Below are positions 1-7,812 of a stretch of 48,725 nucleotides of DNA, one piece after another. Position 1 is the stretch's first letter; the number at the start of each line of letters is the position of its first letter. Below the pieces are notes generated by a model. That model was not told the origin of the DNA and did no database searches. It saw nothing but the letters and a program-made list of their open reading frames with translations. This DNA comes from Bacteroidia bacterium (GTDB lineage Bacteria > Bacteroidota > Bacteroidia > Bacteroidales > Dysgonomonadaceae). Where the stretch lies: contig JAUNUM010000008.1 in assembly GCA_030538215.1 (NCBI GenBank), forward strand, positions 1 to 48,725, written 5' to 3'. A program made the translations under genes and the position numbers.

Positions 1-101
1 TTTTGTTTATTAGCACTGCTGACAATAATATAAAGTAATTGAGACGATGTACTTACCAACCAATTAAAACACCTTGCCCATCGCCTACACAAAGCGCCAA
101 C

Positions 102-788
102 TCATTCCGGTTCAACAGACGGTTTATCTTCCGCTTTCTTCTTGCGTCTGCCCACCAAATCTACAATCACGCGGGCATTCTTGTAATCCGTACCAAAAGC
201 CGTACCCGAGAACAAGTTGATTAAACTATCCAATTTATACAAACTTTGGCGCAATTCGGCAATCAATTCGGGGATGGTTTCGTTGTGCCCTTTTCGCTCC
301 ACTATTAACGAGCGCGGACGGCTGATCAACGCATCGTATTCATCTTTCAACGCCTTCAACTCATCCAAATTCTCTTGCGAAACACCATAATCGCCCAGTT
401 CGCCAATCAAGGGAAGTAACTGATTATACATATCGTTCACTTTGGCAAGTGCCGGCGTATCGCGCATATTCGAAAGCGCTCCCCGGCTAATGCGCAACCG
501 GTCGTGCAACTCTTGGTTATCCTTATCAATGGCATATACCGAAACCCGTTTGCCCAAATCCGCCGCCAGGGTAAACAAACGCAACGCAGCGTCCGCCTTA
601 TCCACCGTGGCACCCGTGGTAACAATATTGCTGTCGGATTTCACTTGCGCCAATTGCTCAAACAAACCGCCAAAAACCGACACTTCTTTTTCAAAACGTT
701 TATTGGATTTCCACTCACTTTCATACCGCTTAAACACATCGTTTACAGCGCGGCACATCGATACAAAATTCTCTTCTCGCTGAGTCAT
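102..788 (-). CDS. hypothetical protein, mostly helical
   Basis: A 228-residue soluble protein with no signal peptide or membrane segment, starting at an ATG (MTQREENF). It is rich in Leu, Ala, Glu, Asp and Lys, contains several predicted helices and ends in a charged tail (RRKKKAEDKPSVEPE). I do not recognise a catalytic motif or a named domain, although proteins of this look are common in Bacteroidetes. It is transcribed away from the peptide locus that begins at 953, and the two genes share a divergent intergenic region. That it is a real gene is supported by a clean full-length frame and typical codon use. Its function is unknown. Confidence 0.7.
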   Translation of the reverse strand: MTQREENFVSMCRAVNDVFKRYESEWKSNKRFEKEVSVFGGLFEQLAQVKSDSNIVTTGATVDKADAALRLFTLAADLGKRVSVYAIDKDNQELHDRLRISRGALSNMRDTPALAKVNDMYNQLLPLIGELGDYGVSQENLDELKALKDEYDALISRPRSLIVERKGHNETIPELIAELRQSLYKLDSLINLFSGTAFGTDYKNARVIVDLVGRRKKKAEDKPSVEPE

Positions 789-879
789 AAGGCTGTATTA
801 TTTTATGGGGTTATATCAGCCAAACAAAGGAATGATGAAAAATGTTTGATGTGTTTTGAATTTTTAACGTATTTTTTTT

Positions 880-910
880 TTTGCATAACGGAAAATTGTT
901 TATAGATTTG
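880..910 (+). promoter_or_regulatory. Bacteroidetes-type promoter of the GG-peptide locus
   Basis: A TTTG at 880-883 (-33 element), a 19-bp spacer and TAGATTTG at 903-910 (-7 element TAnnTTTG) match the Bacteroidetes primary sigma consensus. The predicted transcript would start near 917, leaving an untranslated leader of about 36 nt before the ATG at 953. Confidence 0.65.
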
Positions 911-952
911 CAGCGGTAACTTTATTGTAAAACTTTTTAAATTTTAATTTTT

Positions 953-1198
953 ATGAAAACAATGAATTTGGAACAAATGGAATGTGTGAGCGGAGGAGGA
1001 AGGGCTAGTCTCTTTTGCGGTGGACTTATGTTGGGATGGGGTACTATCTTGGCATATGGATTTGCGGCTGCACCCGCTAGTGCTGGTATATCCGTGTTGG
1101 TTTCTGTAGGGACAGGGTTTGCCTGGGGTGCGTTGTCCGCTGTATTATGTGACATTGTAGGAGACGCAGAAGTGAGACATGACGTAGCATTAAAGTAA
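953..1198 (+). CDS. double-glycine leader peptide (bacteriocin/RiPP-like precursor)
   Basis: An 81-residue precursor. Residues 1-15 form a short GG leader (MNLEQMECVSGG), with the pattern of acidic and hydrophobic residues before Gly-Gly that C39 peptidases cleave. The remaining ~65-residue core is very hydrophobic and Gly/Ala-rich, with many small residues in GxxxG-like spacing, and has cysteines at 22 and 66 that could form one disulfide. Downstream genes encode a thioredoxin-like protein and a C39-type exporter, which fits a secreted class II bacteriocin-like or signalling peptide. It has its own good promoter (880-910). Antimicrobial activity is inferred, not shown. The alternative is a small membrane protein that resembles a GG precursor by chance. 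Confidence 0.75.
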   Translation: MKTMNLEQMECVSGGGRASLFCGGLMLGWGTILAYGFAAAPASAGISVLVSVGTGFAWGALSAVLCDIVGDAEVRHDVALK

Positions 1199-1314
1199 AA
1201 CTCCTTTATATTTCTATTCTATAACGGATGCGCCTCAAATAAAGACTACGTGCCCACGAAAAGAACAAATTACCACGCATTCTTCAAAAATACACGCAAC
1301 AAATAAGCAGTATA

Positions 1315-1322
1315 TATTTTTG
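1315..1322 (+). promoter_or_regulatory. candidate -7 element upstream of membrane-protein gene
   Basis: TATTTTTG matches TAnnTTTG. It lies in the 262-bp gap between the GG peptide and the gene at 1461, so the transport genes may have a promoter separate from that of the peptide. No convincing -33 TTTG was seen, so the call is weak. Confidence 0.35.
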
Positions 1323-1460
1323 TAAAAACTGGTCATGAATATATCACAAGGGGAAGTAGACGCTTTACAATACAGGGAGTATCCGTTATAATATTCGGGA
1401 CTCTTTTCAAAGATTGAATATCTAACTTAAGAGAAAAGAGTATAATTAATATATTACAAT

Positions 1461-1802
1461 ATGAAAAGGATCGAAAATCATAAAATAATCATACTGGTAA
1501 ATTTCATGGTGATTTTAATATCAATTCCATTATCTTTTTTTGTCAGTTGGGGATATTTGGGATTCGTGGGATTCTCGTTCGGCTCTTTACTTGGATATTA
1601 TGTTAGGTATAAAAAAAACAAACAATTAAAAATAAAATCGCTTTATATTCTCTTTGCAATTATTGGATTAGCGTTAGCATTAAGCATCATGATCTATTAT
1701 CATTTAAATATCAATGGGTTATATTATATTATCGGAATAAATATAATATTAATGGTTGTTACCATTTACTATTTAATAAAGAATATGAAAAATATACCGT
1801 AG
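1461..1802 (+). CDS. small integral membrane protein, unknown function
   Basis: A 113-residue protein made almost entirely of four hydrophobic segments (about residues 9-28, 30-47, 58-77 and 83-106) separated by short basic loops (RYKKNKQLKIK, KNMKNIP). No enzymatic motif is visible. It sits between a GG-leader peptide and a second membrane protein that runs into the thioredoxin-like/C39-exporter pair, so a role in peptide immunity or export is plausible. Small multi-pass proteins of this kind are common as bacteriocin immunity factors, but that is inference from context. Base composition is AT-rich compared with the exporter gene downstream. Confidence 0.65.
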   Translation: MKRIENHKIIILVNFMVILISIPLSFFVSWGYLGFVGFSFGSLLGYYVRYKKNKQLKIKSLYILFAIIGLALALSIMIYYHLNINGLYYIIGINIILMVVTIYYLIKNMKNIP

Positions 1803-1824
1803 TAGGGATTGATTAAAAACTGAA

Positions 1825-2460
1825 ATGCAAAAGAGGAGCAACTTCATTTTATTTTTTATTCTGTACTCTTTAACTTTTGTCAGCACCGTCTTCTCCAAAG
1901 AACTTCTCGGCACAGAACAATTAGTCTATAACACCCTTGCCGAACAACTGACCACCCAACAAATACAAGAAGTAATCCGTATGAACAACGTGTGGGGATG
2001 GGTGTATTATATTGTGCTACCGATAATCCTATATCTAAAAATACTCTTAATAGCTATTGTATTATCCATAGGCACATTTTTTTTCATACAAAAAATAAAA
2101 TTCAGCCAACTACTCAATATTGTGTTGAAAGCCGAATTTATTTTTCTGTTGCCCATGGTTTTCAATACCGCGTGGTTCTACTTTTTCAAAAAAGAGTACA
2201 CGTTGGAAGAGCTCCAAAATTATATGCCTCTCTCGCTCGAAAGCCTGTTTGGCTACGAAAATTTTGAACGGTGGTATATCTACCCCCTGCAAACTGCCAA
2301 TCTGTTTGAGGTAGCGTATTGGATTGTTCTCACATTGCTGCTGGCAAAGGCATTACAAGTCAACAAACAAAAATCATTTACCATAGTAGCAAGCAGCTAT
2401 GGCGTGGGGTTGATTATTTGGGTAGCTGCCATTATGTTCTTAACCCTAAATATGAGCTAA
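1825..2460 (+). CDS. multi-pass membrane protein of peptide-export locus
   Basis: A 211-residue protein with an N-terminal hydrophobic segment (about 7-24), an ~30-residue polar stretch (KELLGTEQLVYNTLAEQLTT) probably outside the membrane, then four more membrane spans (about 52-78, 93-113, 156-175 and 186-207). The topology resembles small Yip1-like or exporter accessory proteins, but I cannot assign a family. It starts 22 bp after the preceding membrane-protein gene and ends 4 bp before the thioredoxin-like gene, so it belongs to the same transcription unit. A role in exporter assembly, redox partnering or self-immunity is an inference from position. Confidence 0.65.
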   Translation: MQKRSNFILFFILYSLTFVSTVFSKELLGTEQLVYNTLAEQLTTQQIQEVIRMNNVWGWVYYIVLPIILYLKILLIAIVLSIGTFFFIQKIKFSQLLNIVLKAEFIFLLPMVFNTAWFYFFKKEYTLEELQNYMPLSLESLFGYENFERWYIYPLQTANLFEVAYWIVLTLLLAKALQVNKQKSFTIVASSYGVGLIIWVAAIMFLTLNMS

Positions 2461-2464
2461 ACCC

Positions 2465-3001
2465 ATGAAAAAACGAAAAACAACAGCCATCGTCATAATG
2501 ATTGTACTCTTAGGAGTATTCCTGTTTTTTATGTATAGTATTGGGGTTAAAAGTAACCGAAAAAAAGAAATTGCCAAAAAATTGGAAACCATTCCCCAAT
2601 TTGAATTCTTTCAACTCAACGGAAAGCCGTTTACACAAGACAGCATCAAAGAGCAATTTTCTGCCATTTTTATCTATTTCCATACCGATTGCGATTTTTG
2701 CAGTCACGAAGCCGAAAGCATCGCCGAACATTTATCCGGGCTCCACAATAGCCAACTGTTGTTTATTTCACCGGAACCAACTGATAGCATCCAAGCATTT
2801 GCCGAAAAGAAAAATTTATCAAATCATCCAAATGTTTTATTTCTACAAGATAAAAAACGGGTATTTCCTGTGCGTTTCGATGTAAATGCCGCGCCCTATA
2901 CACTTGTTTACAATAAAAACGGAAAACTGATAAAACGTTTCAACGGACAAATACTGGCTCCTGCCATTATAAAAGTTTTGCAAGAAAATGAAAGAGAATA
3001 G
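2465..3001 (+). CDS. membrane-anchored thioredoxin-like protein
   Basis: A 178-residue protein with one N-terminal membrane anchor (about residues 8-25) and a thioredoxin fold facing the periplasm. The active-site motif CDFC (C76, C79) follows the beta strand AIFIYFHTD, and a cis-Pro-like AAPYTLVYN lies near residue 140, as in TlpA/ResA-type proteins. It likely makes or repairs disulfides in exported substrates. The precursor peptide at 953 has two core cysteines, which makes it the obvious candidate substrate. It starts 4 bp after the upstream membrane-protein gene and overlaps the exporter gene by 14 bp, indicating translational coupling. Thioredoxin-like partners are common in Bacteroidetes peptide-export loci. 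Confidence 0.8.
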   Translation: MKKRKTTAIVIMIVLLGVFLFFMYSIGVKSNRKKEIAKKLETIPQFEFFQLNGKPFTQDSIKEQFSAIFIYFHTDCDFCSHEAESIAEHLSGLHNSQLLFISPEPTDSIQAFAEKKNLSNHPNVLFLQDKKRVFPVRFDVNAAPYTLVYNKNGKLIKRFNGQILAPAIIKVLQENERE

Positions 3002-5156
3002 TTTCACGGCAGCCGTCCTTAATAAAACCCTCACCCTCCAGCGCGACCAAACCGATTGCGGCGTCGCCTGCCTTCTATCCTTAATTAAATACTACGGCGG
3101 CGAACAACCGTTGGAAAAACTGCGCGAACTCAGCGGAACCAATACCGAAGGTACAAGCCTTCTGGGCTTATATCAGGCAGCCAATCAAACCGGTTTTACC
3201 GCCGAAGGTTGCGAAGCCGACGCTCCCTCACTCATAGAACACGGGCAACCCGTTATCCTGCACGTGGTGCAAGAAAAATACCTCAACCACTACGTGGTTT
3301 GCTATGGCTATACCAACGAAAAATTCGTTATTGGCGACCCTGCCAAAGGCATTGTCTATTACACAAAAGAAGAACTGGAGCAAACGTGGCAAAGCAAAGC
3401 CTGCCTCACGCTCGCGCCCAACGAAACATTTATAAAAACCGAAACGCAAAAAAGCGACAAACGCAAATGGTTTATCTCACTGTTGAAAGAAGACAAAGAA
3501 ATACTCACATTCAGCATTCTGTTGGGATTGGGCATTGCCCTGTTGGGAATGGCAATGGCTATTTTTTCGCAAAAACTCATTGATGATATTTTACCCTCGA
3601 AAAACAGTCAAAAATTAGTCGCAGGTATCATCCTGCTGGCATTTCTGCTGTTAGTCCGCACCGGGCTGAATGCTGTCCGCAGCCTTTTCCTCATTCGTCA
3701 AACGCGCGATTTCAACAACCGCATCAACGACCGCTTTTATTCATCCCTGTTGTGGTTGCCCAAACTCTTTTTCGACACGCGCAAAACGGGCGAATTGGTT
3801 GCCCGCCTCAACGATACGCAGCGCGTGCAGCGGGTTATCACGTCCATAGTGGGCAGCACGGTTATAGACGCGCTCACGGCAATAGCGTCGTTCGCCTTTC
3901 TTTTTTATTACTCGTGGCAAACGGGGCTGATAGCCGTAGTGAGTCTGCCGTTCTATTTTTTGCTCATGTATGCTTTCAACCAACGCATCATAACGACGCA
4001 ACGCGAGGTAATGCAGGGTTACGCCCTGAGTGAAAGCAACTATATTACCACCATGCAGGGCATTGCTGCCATAAAAAACAGTAATCGCATTCCTTTTTTC
4101 CGCAAACTGAATGAAATAATTTACGGAAATTTCCAGGAGAGAGTGGTGCGGTTAGGAAAAATTAATGTAAAACTATCGGTATTGTCGGGAATTTTCAGCG
4201 TATTGTTTTTGACGGGAATTTTAAGTTACACCTCTTTTCTGGTTTTTAATGAGCAGATGAAATTGGGAGAACTGATGGCTGTTTTAAGCATTTCGGGCTC
4301 ACTTTTGCCTGCCGTGGCAGGGCTGGCGTTGATAGCCATCCCCATAAACGAAGCCAAAATTGCATTTAACCGTATGTATGAATTTGCAGCGTTAAATCCC
4401 GAAAGCGAAGGCAGTATTTCGGCTGCAAATTTTCAATCTCTCGAAGTGAAACAACTGGCTTTCCGTTTTGCAGGACAAAAACAACTGCTAAAAAACATCT
4501 CGCTAACCGTCAAAAAAGGCGAGTGTGTGGCTATTGTGGGCGAAAGCGGATGCGGAAAAAGTACATTCGTGCAAATTTTACAAAAGTTTTATTCGTTTGA
4601 GTCGGGTAACGCCACCATAAACGGACACATCAATTTATCGGAAATCAAAACCGAAGACTGGCGCAATATTATTGGCGTTATCCCGCAAGATATAGCCATT
4701 TTCAACGGCAATGTCATCGACAATCTGTTGTTATCGTCCGAAGACAAACCCGAAGATGTAGAAAAATTCATCATCGACTACGGTTTTATGCCTTTTATTC
4801 AGTCGCTGCCACAAGGTTTTGCCACCATTTTGGGCGAAGAAGGCATTAACCTTTCGGGCGGGCAAAAACAACTGCTCGCACTCATACGCGTACTCTACCG
4901 TAAACCACAGCTGTTGATATTAGATGAATTTACTTCGGGAATGGATAGGCAAACCGAACATTTTGCCATCCAACTTTTAAACAATCTCAAATCGGAAGCA
5001 GCAATTATCTTTGTGTCGCATCGACTCTATTCTCTAAAAAACATCGCCGACCGCATCTATCTTTTCAACCAAGGCTCAGTTTCACACTCCGGCACGCATC
5101 AACAACTGCTTCAAACTCCCAATTTCTATAGCGACTATTGGCTCCAATTCGCATAA
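2988..5156 (+). CDS. peptidase-containing ABC exporter (C39 family)
   Basis: A 722-residue bacteriocin-type ABC exporter. The N-terminal C39 peptidase (about 14-135) has the oxyanion Gln18, catalytic C24 (QTDCGVAC), H101 (NHYVV) and D117 (GDPA). The six-span membrane domain covers about 168-455. The ATPase domain (about 485-715) has Walker A GESGCGKST (518-526), signature LSGGQ (622-626), Walker B LLILDE (642-647) and switch His678. All catalytic residues are present, so it should both cleave GG leaders and pump the product across the inner membrane. It overlaps the thioredoxin-like gene by 14 bp. Its substrate is presumably the peptide at 953. Three further GG peptides about 36-39 kb downstream have no exporter of their own within this window. 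Confidence 0.93.
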   Translation: MKENSFTAAVLNKTLTLQRDQTDCGVACLLSLIKYYGGEQPLEKLRELSGTNTEGTSLLGLYQAANQTGFTAEGCEADAPSLIEHGQPVILHVVQEKYLNHYVVCYGYTNEKFVIGDPAKGIVYYTKEELEQTWQSKACLTLAPNETFIKTETQKSDKRKWFISLLKEDKEILTFSILLGLGIALLGMAMAIFSQKLIDDILPSKNSQKLVAGIILLAFLLLVRTGLNAVRSLFLIRQTRDFNNRINDRFYSSLLWLPKLFFDTRKTGELVARLNDTQRVQRVITSIVGSTVIDALTAIASFAFLFYYSWQTGLIAVVSLPFYFLLMYAFNQRIITTQREVMQGYALSESNYITTMQGIAAIKNSNRIPFFRKLNEIIYGNFQERVVRLGKINVKLSVLSGIFSVLFLTGILSYTSFLVFNEQMKLGELMAVLSISGSLLPAVAGLALIAIPINEAKIAFNRMYEFAALNPESEGSISAANFQSLEVKQLAFRFAGQKQLLKNISLTVKKGECVAIVGESGCGKSTFVQILQKFYSFESGNATINGHINLSEIKTEDWRNIIGVIPQDIAIFNGNVIDNLLLSSEDKPEDVEKFIIDYGFMPFIQSLPQGFATILGEEGINLSGGQKQLLALIRVLYRKPQLLILDEFTSGMDRQTEHFAIQLLNNLKSEAAIIFVSHRLYSLKNIADRIYLFNQGSVSHSGTHQQLLQTPNFYSDYWLQFA

Positions 5157-5162
5157 ACCCAC

Positions 5163-5377
5163 ACAAAACACACGCCTACATCGGTAAAACACCCTGCAAG
5201 AAGCAAAAAACAGACCGTCAGCATTAAAAAACACGATGCAAGAACGAAAAAACACCTTGCGAAAACCAAAAAACGGGATATCAAAACGAAAAAACACACC
5301 CTTAGAGTCAAAAAACAGAGCGTAACTACAAAAAAATACGATGCAAGTACGAAAAAATGCGTTGCAAACACAAAAAC
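5163..5377. repeat. degenerate 21-bp tandem repeat with phased A-tracts
   Basis: Runs of four to seven A, mostly ending in C, recur with an exact 21-bp step: A6 tracts start at 5205, 5226, 5247, 5268, 5289, 5310, 5331 and 5352, with weaker units at 5163, 5184 and about 5372. A second conserved block (TGCAAG or similar) is also in phase, at 5195, 5237, 5258, 5342 and 5363. Because 21 bp equals two helical turns, the A-tracts face the same side, as in intrinsically curved DNA. On the minus strand the unit reads through as seven-residue repeats with Phe pairs in open frames, but I regard those as by-products. It lies directly after the exporter gene. Confidence 0.85.
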
Positions 5378-5597
5378 AGATCGCGACACCAACTCCACAT
5401 CCATCCAACAAAACAAAAACAACCCGTATATTCAACATATACAGCGAATTACCAACAGGCACTATCCAATATAAAGCATTTCTCATGGCAAACAGCAAGG
5501 TTAAAGTAAGTTAAATATCAAAAAGGTGCTTGCAGGTATAAAAAAATAACTTACTTTTACAGTGCACTAATTCACTATATCATTAAAAATAAATTTT
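5378..5597. other. non-coding spacer before GntR/ABC cassette
   Basis: Together with the 21-bp repeats this forms a 441-bp gap without a credible gene. The part nearest the next gene has TACTTTTA at 5552-5559, one mismatch from a -7 element, which may be the promoter for the ABC cassette. I see no terminator hairpin and no short peptide with a GG leader here. Confidence 0.4.
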
Positions 5598-6470
5598 ATG
5601 GTAAACATTCAAAACGCATCGTTTAAATACTCTAAAAAAGAGGTACTGAGCAATATATCCCTAAAACTGGAAACAGGAAAAATTTACGGACTTTTGGGCG
5701 AAAACGGTGTTGGGAAAACTACTTTGTTGAAAATAATAAGTGGATTGCAAAAACCATACAAAGGAACTTGCCGGATGTATAACGAAAATCCTTTCGATAG
5801 AAATCCATCGTTTTTAAGTCGAATTTATTATCTTCCCGAAGAATTGGAGTTTATACAAACGGATCTGTCAGCACAGCAATTTGCAAAAATGAACGGTCCA
5901 CTTTATCCCAATTTCGATTTCAAAAAATTCGAAACAATATCGAAAGAATTCGATGTGGATATTACTCAAAAACTCAACAAGCTCTCTCACGGACAAGCTA
6001 AAAAAGCAGCTATTTCTTTCGCTTTATCCACGAACGTGGACTTATTGTTGATGGATGAGCCAAGCAACGGATTAGATATTCCTTCGAAAACAATGTTTCG
6101 CAAAATTATGGCAGATTACTGCCTGGATACAACTTGTACAGTTATTTCCACACATCAGGTGCGTGATTTGGAAAATCTTATCGACCCGATTATTATTCTC
6201 GATAATCGTGCAGTACTGCTCAACGAAAGTCTGGAAGCGATATCCGAAAAACTTTACTTCGGGTTAGAGCCAATCATACCATCCGATTCGCTTTACCACG
6301 AACCCACTTTAGGCGGCTATCTTTCCGTACGTGAAAACAAAGGATTAGGCGAAAACAAAGTCAACCTGGAAGCCCTGTTCAACACAACAATGCAAGACAA
6401 AAGCAGAATACAAGAACTCTTTTCTTCTAAAGCAGACGAATTATCAGATTCTCCACTGCGCTCAGAATGA
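5598..6470 (+). CDS. ABC transporter ATP-binding protein (YtrB-like)
   Basis: A 290-residue ATPase with Walker A GENGVGKT (34-41), a variant signature LSHGQ (129-133) and Walker B LLLMDE (149-154) followed by PSNGLD. The His-containing signature and the downstream short GntR regulator resemble the ytrABC/GntR-ABC cassettes, which respond to envelope stress. The partner permease starts 23 bp later. The last residues (SDSPLRSE) and the stop codon lie within a copy of a dispersed repeat at 6446-6471, so the natural C-terminus has probably been replaced or extended. Confidence 0.85.
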   Translation: MVNIQNASFKYSKKEVLSNISLKLETGKIYGLLGENGVGKTTLLKIISGLQKPYKGTCRMYNENPFDRNPSFLSRIYYLPEELEFIQTDLSAQQFAKMNGPLYPNFDFKKFETISKEFDVDITQKLNKLSHGQAKKAAISFALSTNVDLLLMDEPSNGLDIPSKTMFRKIMADYCLDTTCTVISTHQVRDLENLIDPIIILDNRAVLLNESLEAISEKLYFGLEPIIPSDSLYHEPTLGGYLSVRENKGLGENKVNLEALFNTTMQDKSRIQELFSSKADELSDSPLRSE

Positions 6471-6471
6471 C
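6446..6471. repeat. dispersed short repeat at 3' end of ABC gene
   Basis: On the minus strand this reads GTCATTCTGAGCGCAG followed by TGGAGAATCT. This resembles a family of short imperfect palindromes (GTCATTCTGAGCG-AGCGAAGAATC) that I recall as common between genes in many Bacteroidetes. It supplies the final codons and TGA of the ATPase gene. Membership in the family is from memory of the motif, not a search. Confidence 0.5.
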
Positions 6472-6492
6472 ATTTATCACCCAACATCAAAC

Positions 6493-7287
6493 ATGATAAT
6501 TATGACCAACAATATATTCCAACTCAACAGATTTCACAAAGTAATTGTACGAAACCTTCAACGCAATCCCAAATCGTGGCTACAAAGCATACTGATTTTT
6601 ACCGGATTACCATTAGTATTCTTTTTAATAAACCTTGCCGATTTTGGGGCTGTTAATTTAGCAAACAGGTTATCTTTTTTAGAGATATTGATATACTTTG
6701 CATTTATGTTTTCTCCGTTTGTACTGTTTTTCAATTACAATCATCCAAAAAAAGGACTTCCTGAAGTGATGTTGCCTGCATCTGTACTTGAAAAATATAT
6801 TGTAATGCAACTTGCCTGTATAGTAATTGCTCCATTGAGCGTTCTTGTGCTTTATGGCGGAATGGACAGCTTACTGGCTTCCGTTTTTCCACGAATATTC
6901 GAAGGTTACGCTGTGCAACAACTCTTTCTAAAATCGATTAGTTTTAACAATTTCTCCCAAATGTTCCTAATACAGCAAGCAATCTTGTTCTGCAACTTAC
7001 TTTTTGTCAGACAAAAAGTATTGAAAACTACCGGAGTATTTATATTAACGTCGATAATCTTTCTGACCATAACAGGCTTGGCAATATATATTATGAATTC
7101 GCAAAATTTGTTTGACGACACCGAAAGTATCAGCCTGAATTTTGGGAATAGAAATTTTTTCGAGATTTATGTTGATGATCATCCTTTTGTCATAACCACA
7201 CAGCTTGCACGCATATTTACACAAGTTGTTTTACCTGTGGCTTTGGTTATTGGTTCTTATTTTGTAATGAAAAAGAAACGTTATTAA
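6493..7287 (+). CDS. ABC transporter permease, six-span
   Basis: A 264-residue integral membrane protein with about six hydrophobic segments (near 29-48, 62-84, 106-128, 151-170, 178-199 and 236-257) and no soluble domain. The start may be the second ATG three codons in (MTNNIF). It sits between the YtrB-like ATPase and the GntR regulator (2-bp gap), so it is almost certainly the membrane half of this transporter. Substrate unknown; related cassettes act in envelope stress or antibiotic response. Confidence 0.8.
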   Translation: MIIMTNNIFQLNRFHKVIVRNLQRNPKSWLQSILIFTGLPLVFFLINLADFGAVNLANRLSFLEILIYFAFMFSPFVLFFNYNHPKKGLPEVMLPASVLEKYIVMQLACIVIAPLSVLVLYGGMDSLLASVFPRIFEGYAVQQLFLKSISFNNFSQMFLIQQAILFCNLLFVRQKVLKTTGVFILTSIIFLTITGLAIYIMNSQNLFDDTESISLNFGNRNFFEIYVDDHPFVITTQLARIFTQVVLPVALVIGSYFVMKKKRY

Positions 7288-7289
7288 TT

Positions 7290-7658
7290 ATGAATTTCAA
7301 CGAACACAAACCCATATATTTACAAATCTCCGACACCATCTGCGAGAAAATTCTCAACGATGAATATGCCGAAGACGAGCGCATCCCTTCAATCAGAGAG
7401 TTGGGAGGTTTGCTCGGGGTAAATCCTAACACTGTGATGAGAAGTTACGAATACTTGAAATCGATTGACATAATTTACGACAAAAGAGGCGTGGGATTCT
7501 TTACAATGCCAAGCGCCAAAAAGGCAGTAAAGAAAATGTACAAAAACGAATTCATGGAGTCAGAACTACCCTCTATTATAAAGAAAATAAAGCTATTAGA
7601 TATCGATATTAACGATTTAGTATCGAAAATTGAATCTGAATTATCAATGGACAAGTAG
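7290..7658 (+). CDS. short GntR-family transcriptional regulator (YtrA-like)
   Basis: A 122-residue regulator with an N-terminal winged helix-turn-helix (about 8-75). The GntR signature is visible: PIYLQISDTICEKI, then RIPSIRELGGLLGVNPNTVMRSYEYL, and a wing ending DKRGVGFF. The C-terminal ~45 residues are a short helical dimerisation tail, as in the YtrA subfamily, with no effector domain. It follows the permease with a 2-bp gap. Members of this subfamily usually repress their own ABC operon until an envelope signal appears, so autoregulation of the 5598-7658 unit is likely. Confidence 0.88.
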   Translation: MNFNEHKPIYLQISDTICEKILNDEYAEDERIPSIRELGGLLGVNPNTVMRSYEYLKSIDIIYDKRGVGFFTMPSAKKAVKKMYKNEFMESELPSIIKKIKLLDIDINDLVSKIESELSMDK

Positions 7659-7699
7659 TTAATTAATCATAATTCAAACAGCTTTCACGGTATTATGTA

Positions 7700-7730
7700 T
7701 TGCATAGTATTATCTTAAGCACTATTTTTG
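7700..7730 (+). promoter_or_regulatory. promoter of MacB/TolC-type operon
   Basis: A TTG at 7700-7702, a 20-bp spacer and TATTTTTG at 7723-7730 (TAnnTTTG) form a plausible Bacteroidetes promoter. The ATPase gene starts about 80 bp downstream. Confidence 0.5.
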
Positions 7731-7812
7731 TAAAATAACGCGGAGAGCAAAGAGAAAAACGCTCAAATCCGCTAATTCAAAGTTCTAAGCACAACGCCAA
7801 AAAGCAACAACA

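Noticed and set aside
1335-1391. 18-codon frame (MNISQGEVDALQYREYPL) between the GG peptide and the membrane-protein gene
   Set aside because: Follows a -7-like element but has no GG motif or other support; too short to call.
5163-5377. CRISPR array
   Set aside because: Units are 21 bp including spacer, degenerate, and lack conserved direct repeats or cas genes.
5082-5498. Minus-strand open frames with seven-residue Phe-rich repeats
   Set aside because: They are a direct result of the 21-bp A-tract repeat being a multiple of three; two minus-strand frames are open with different heptads, and there is no start context. I treat the DNA period as the signal.
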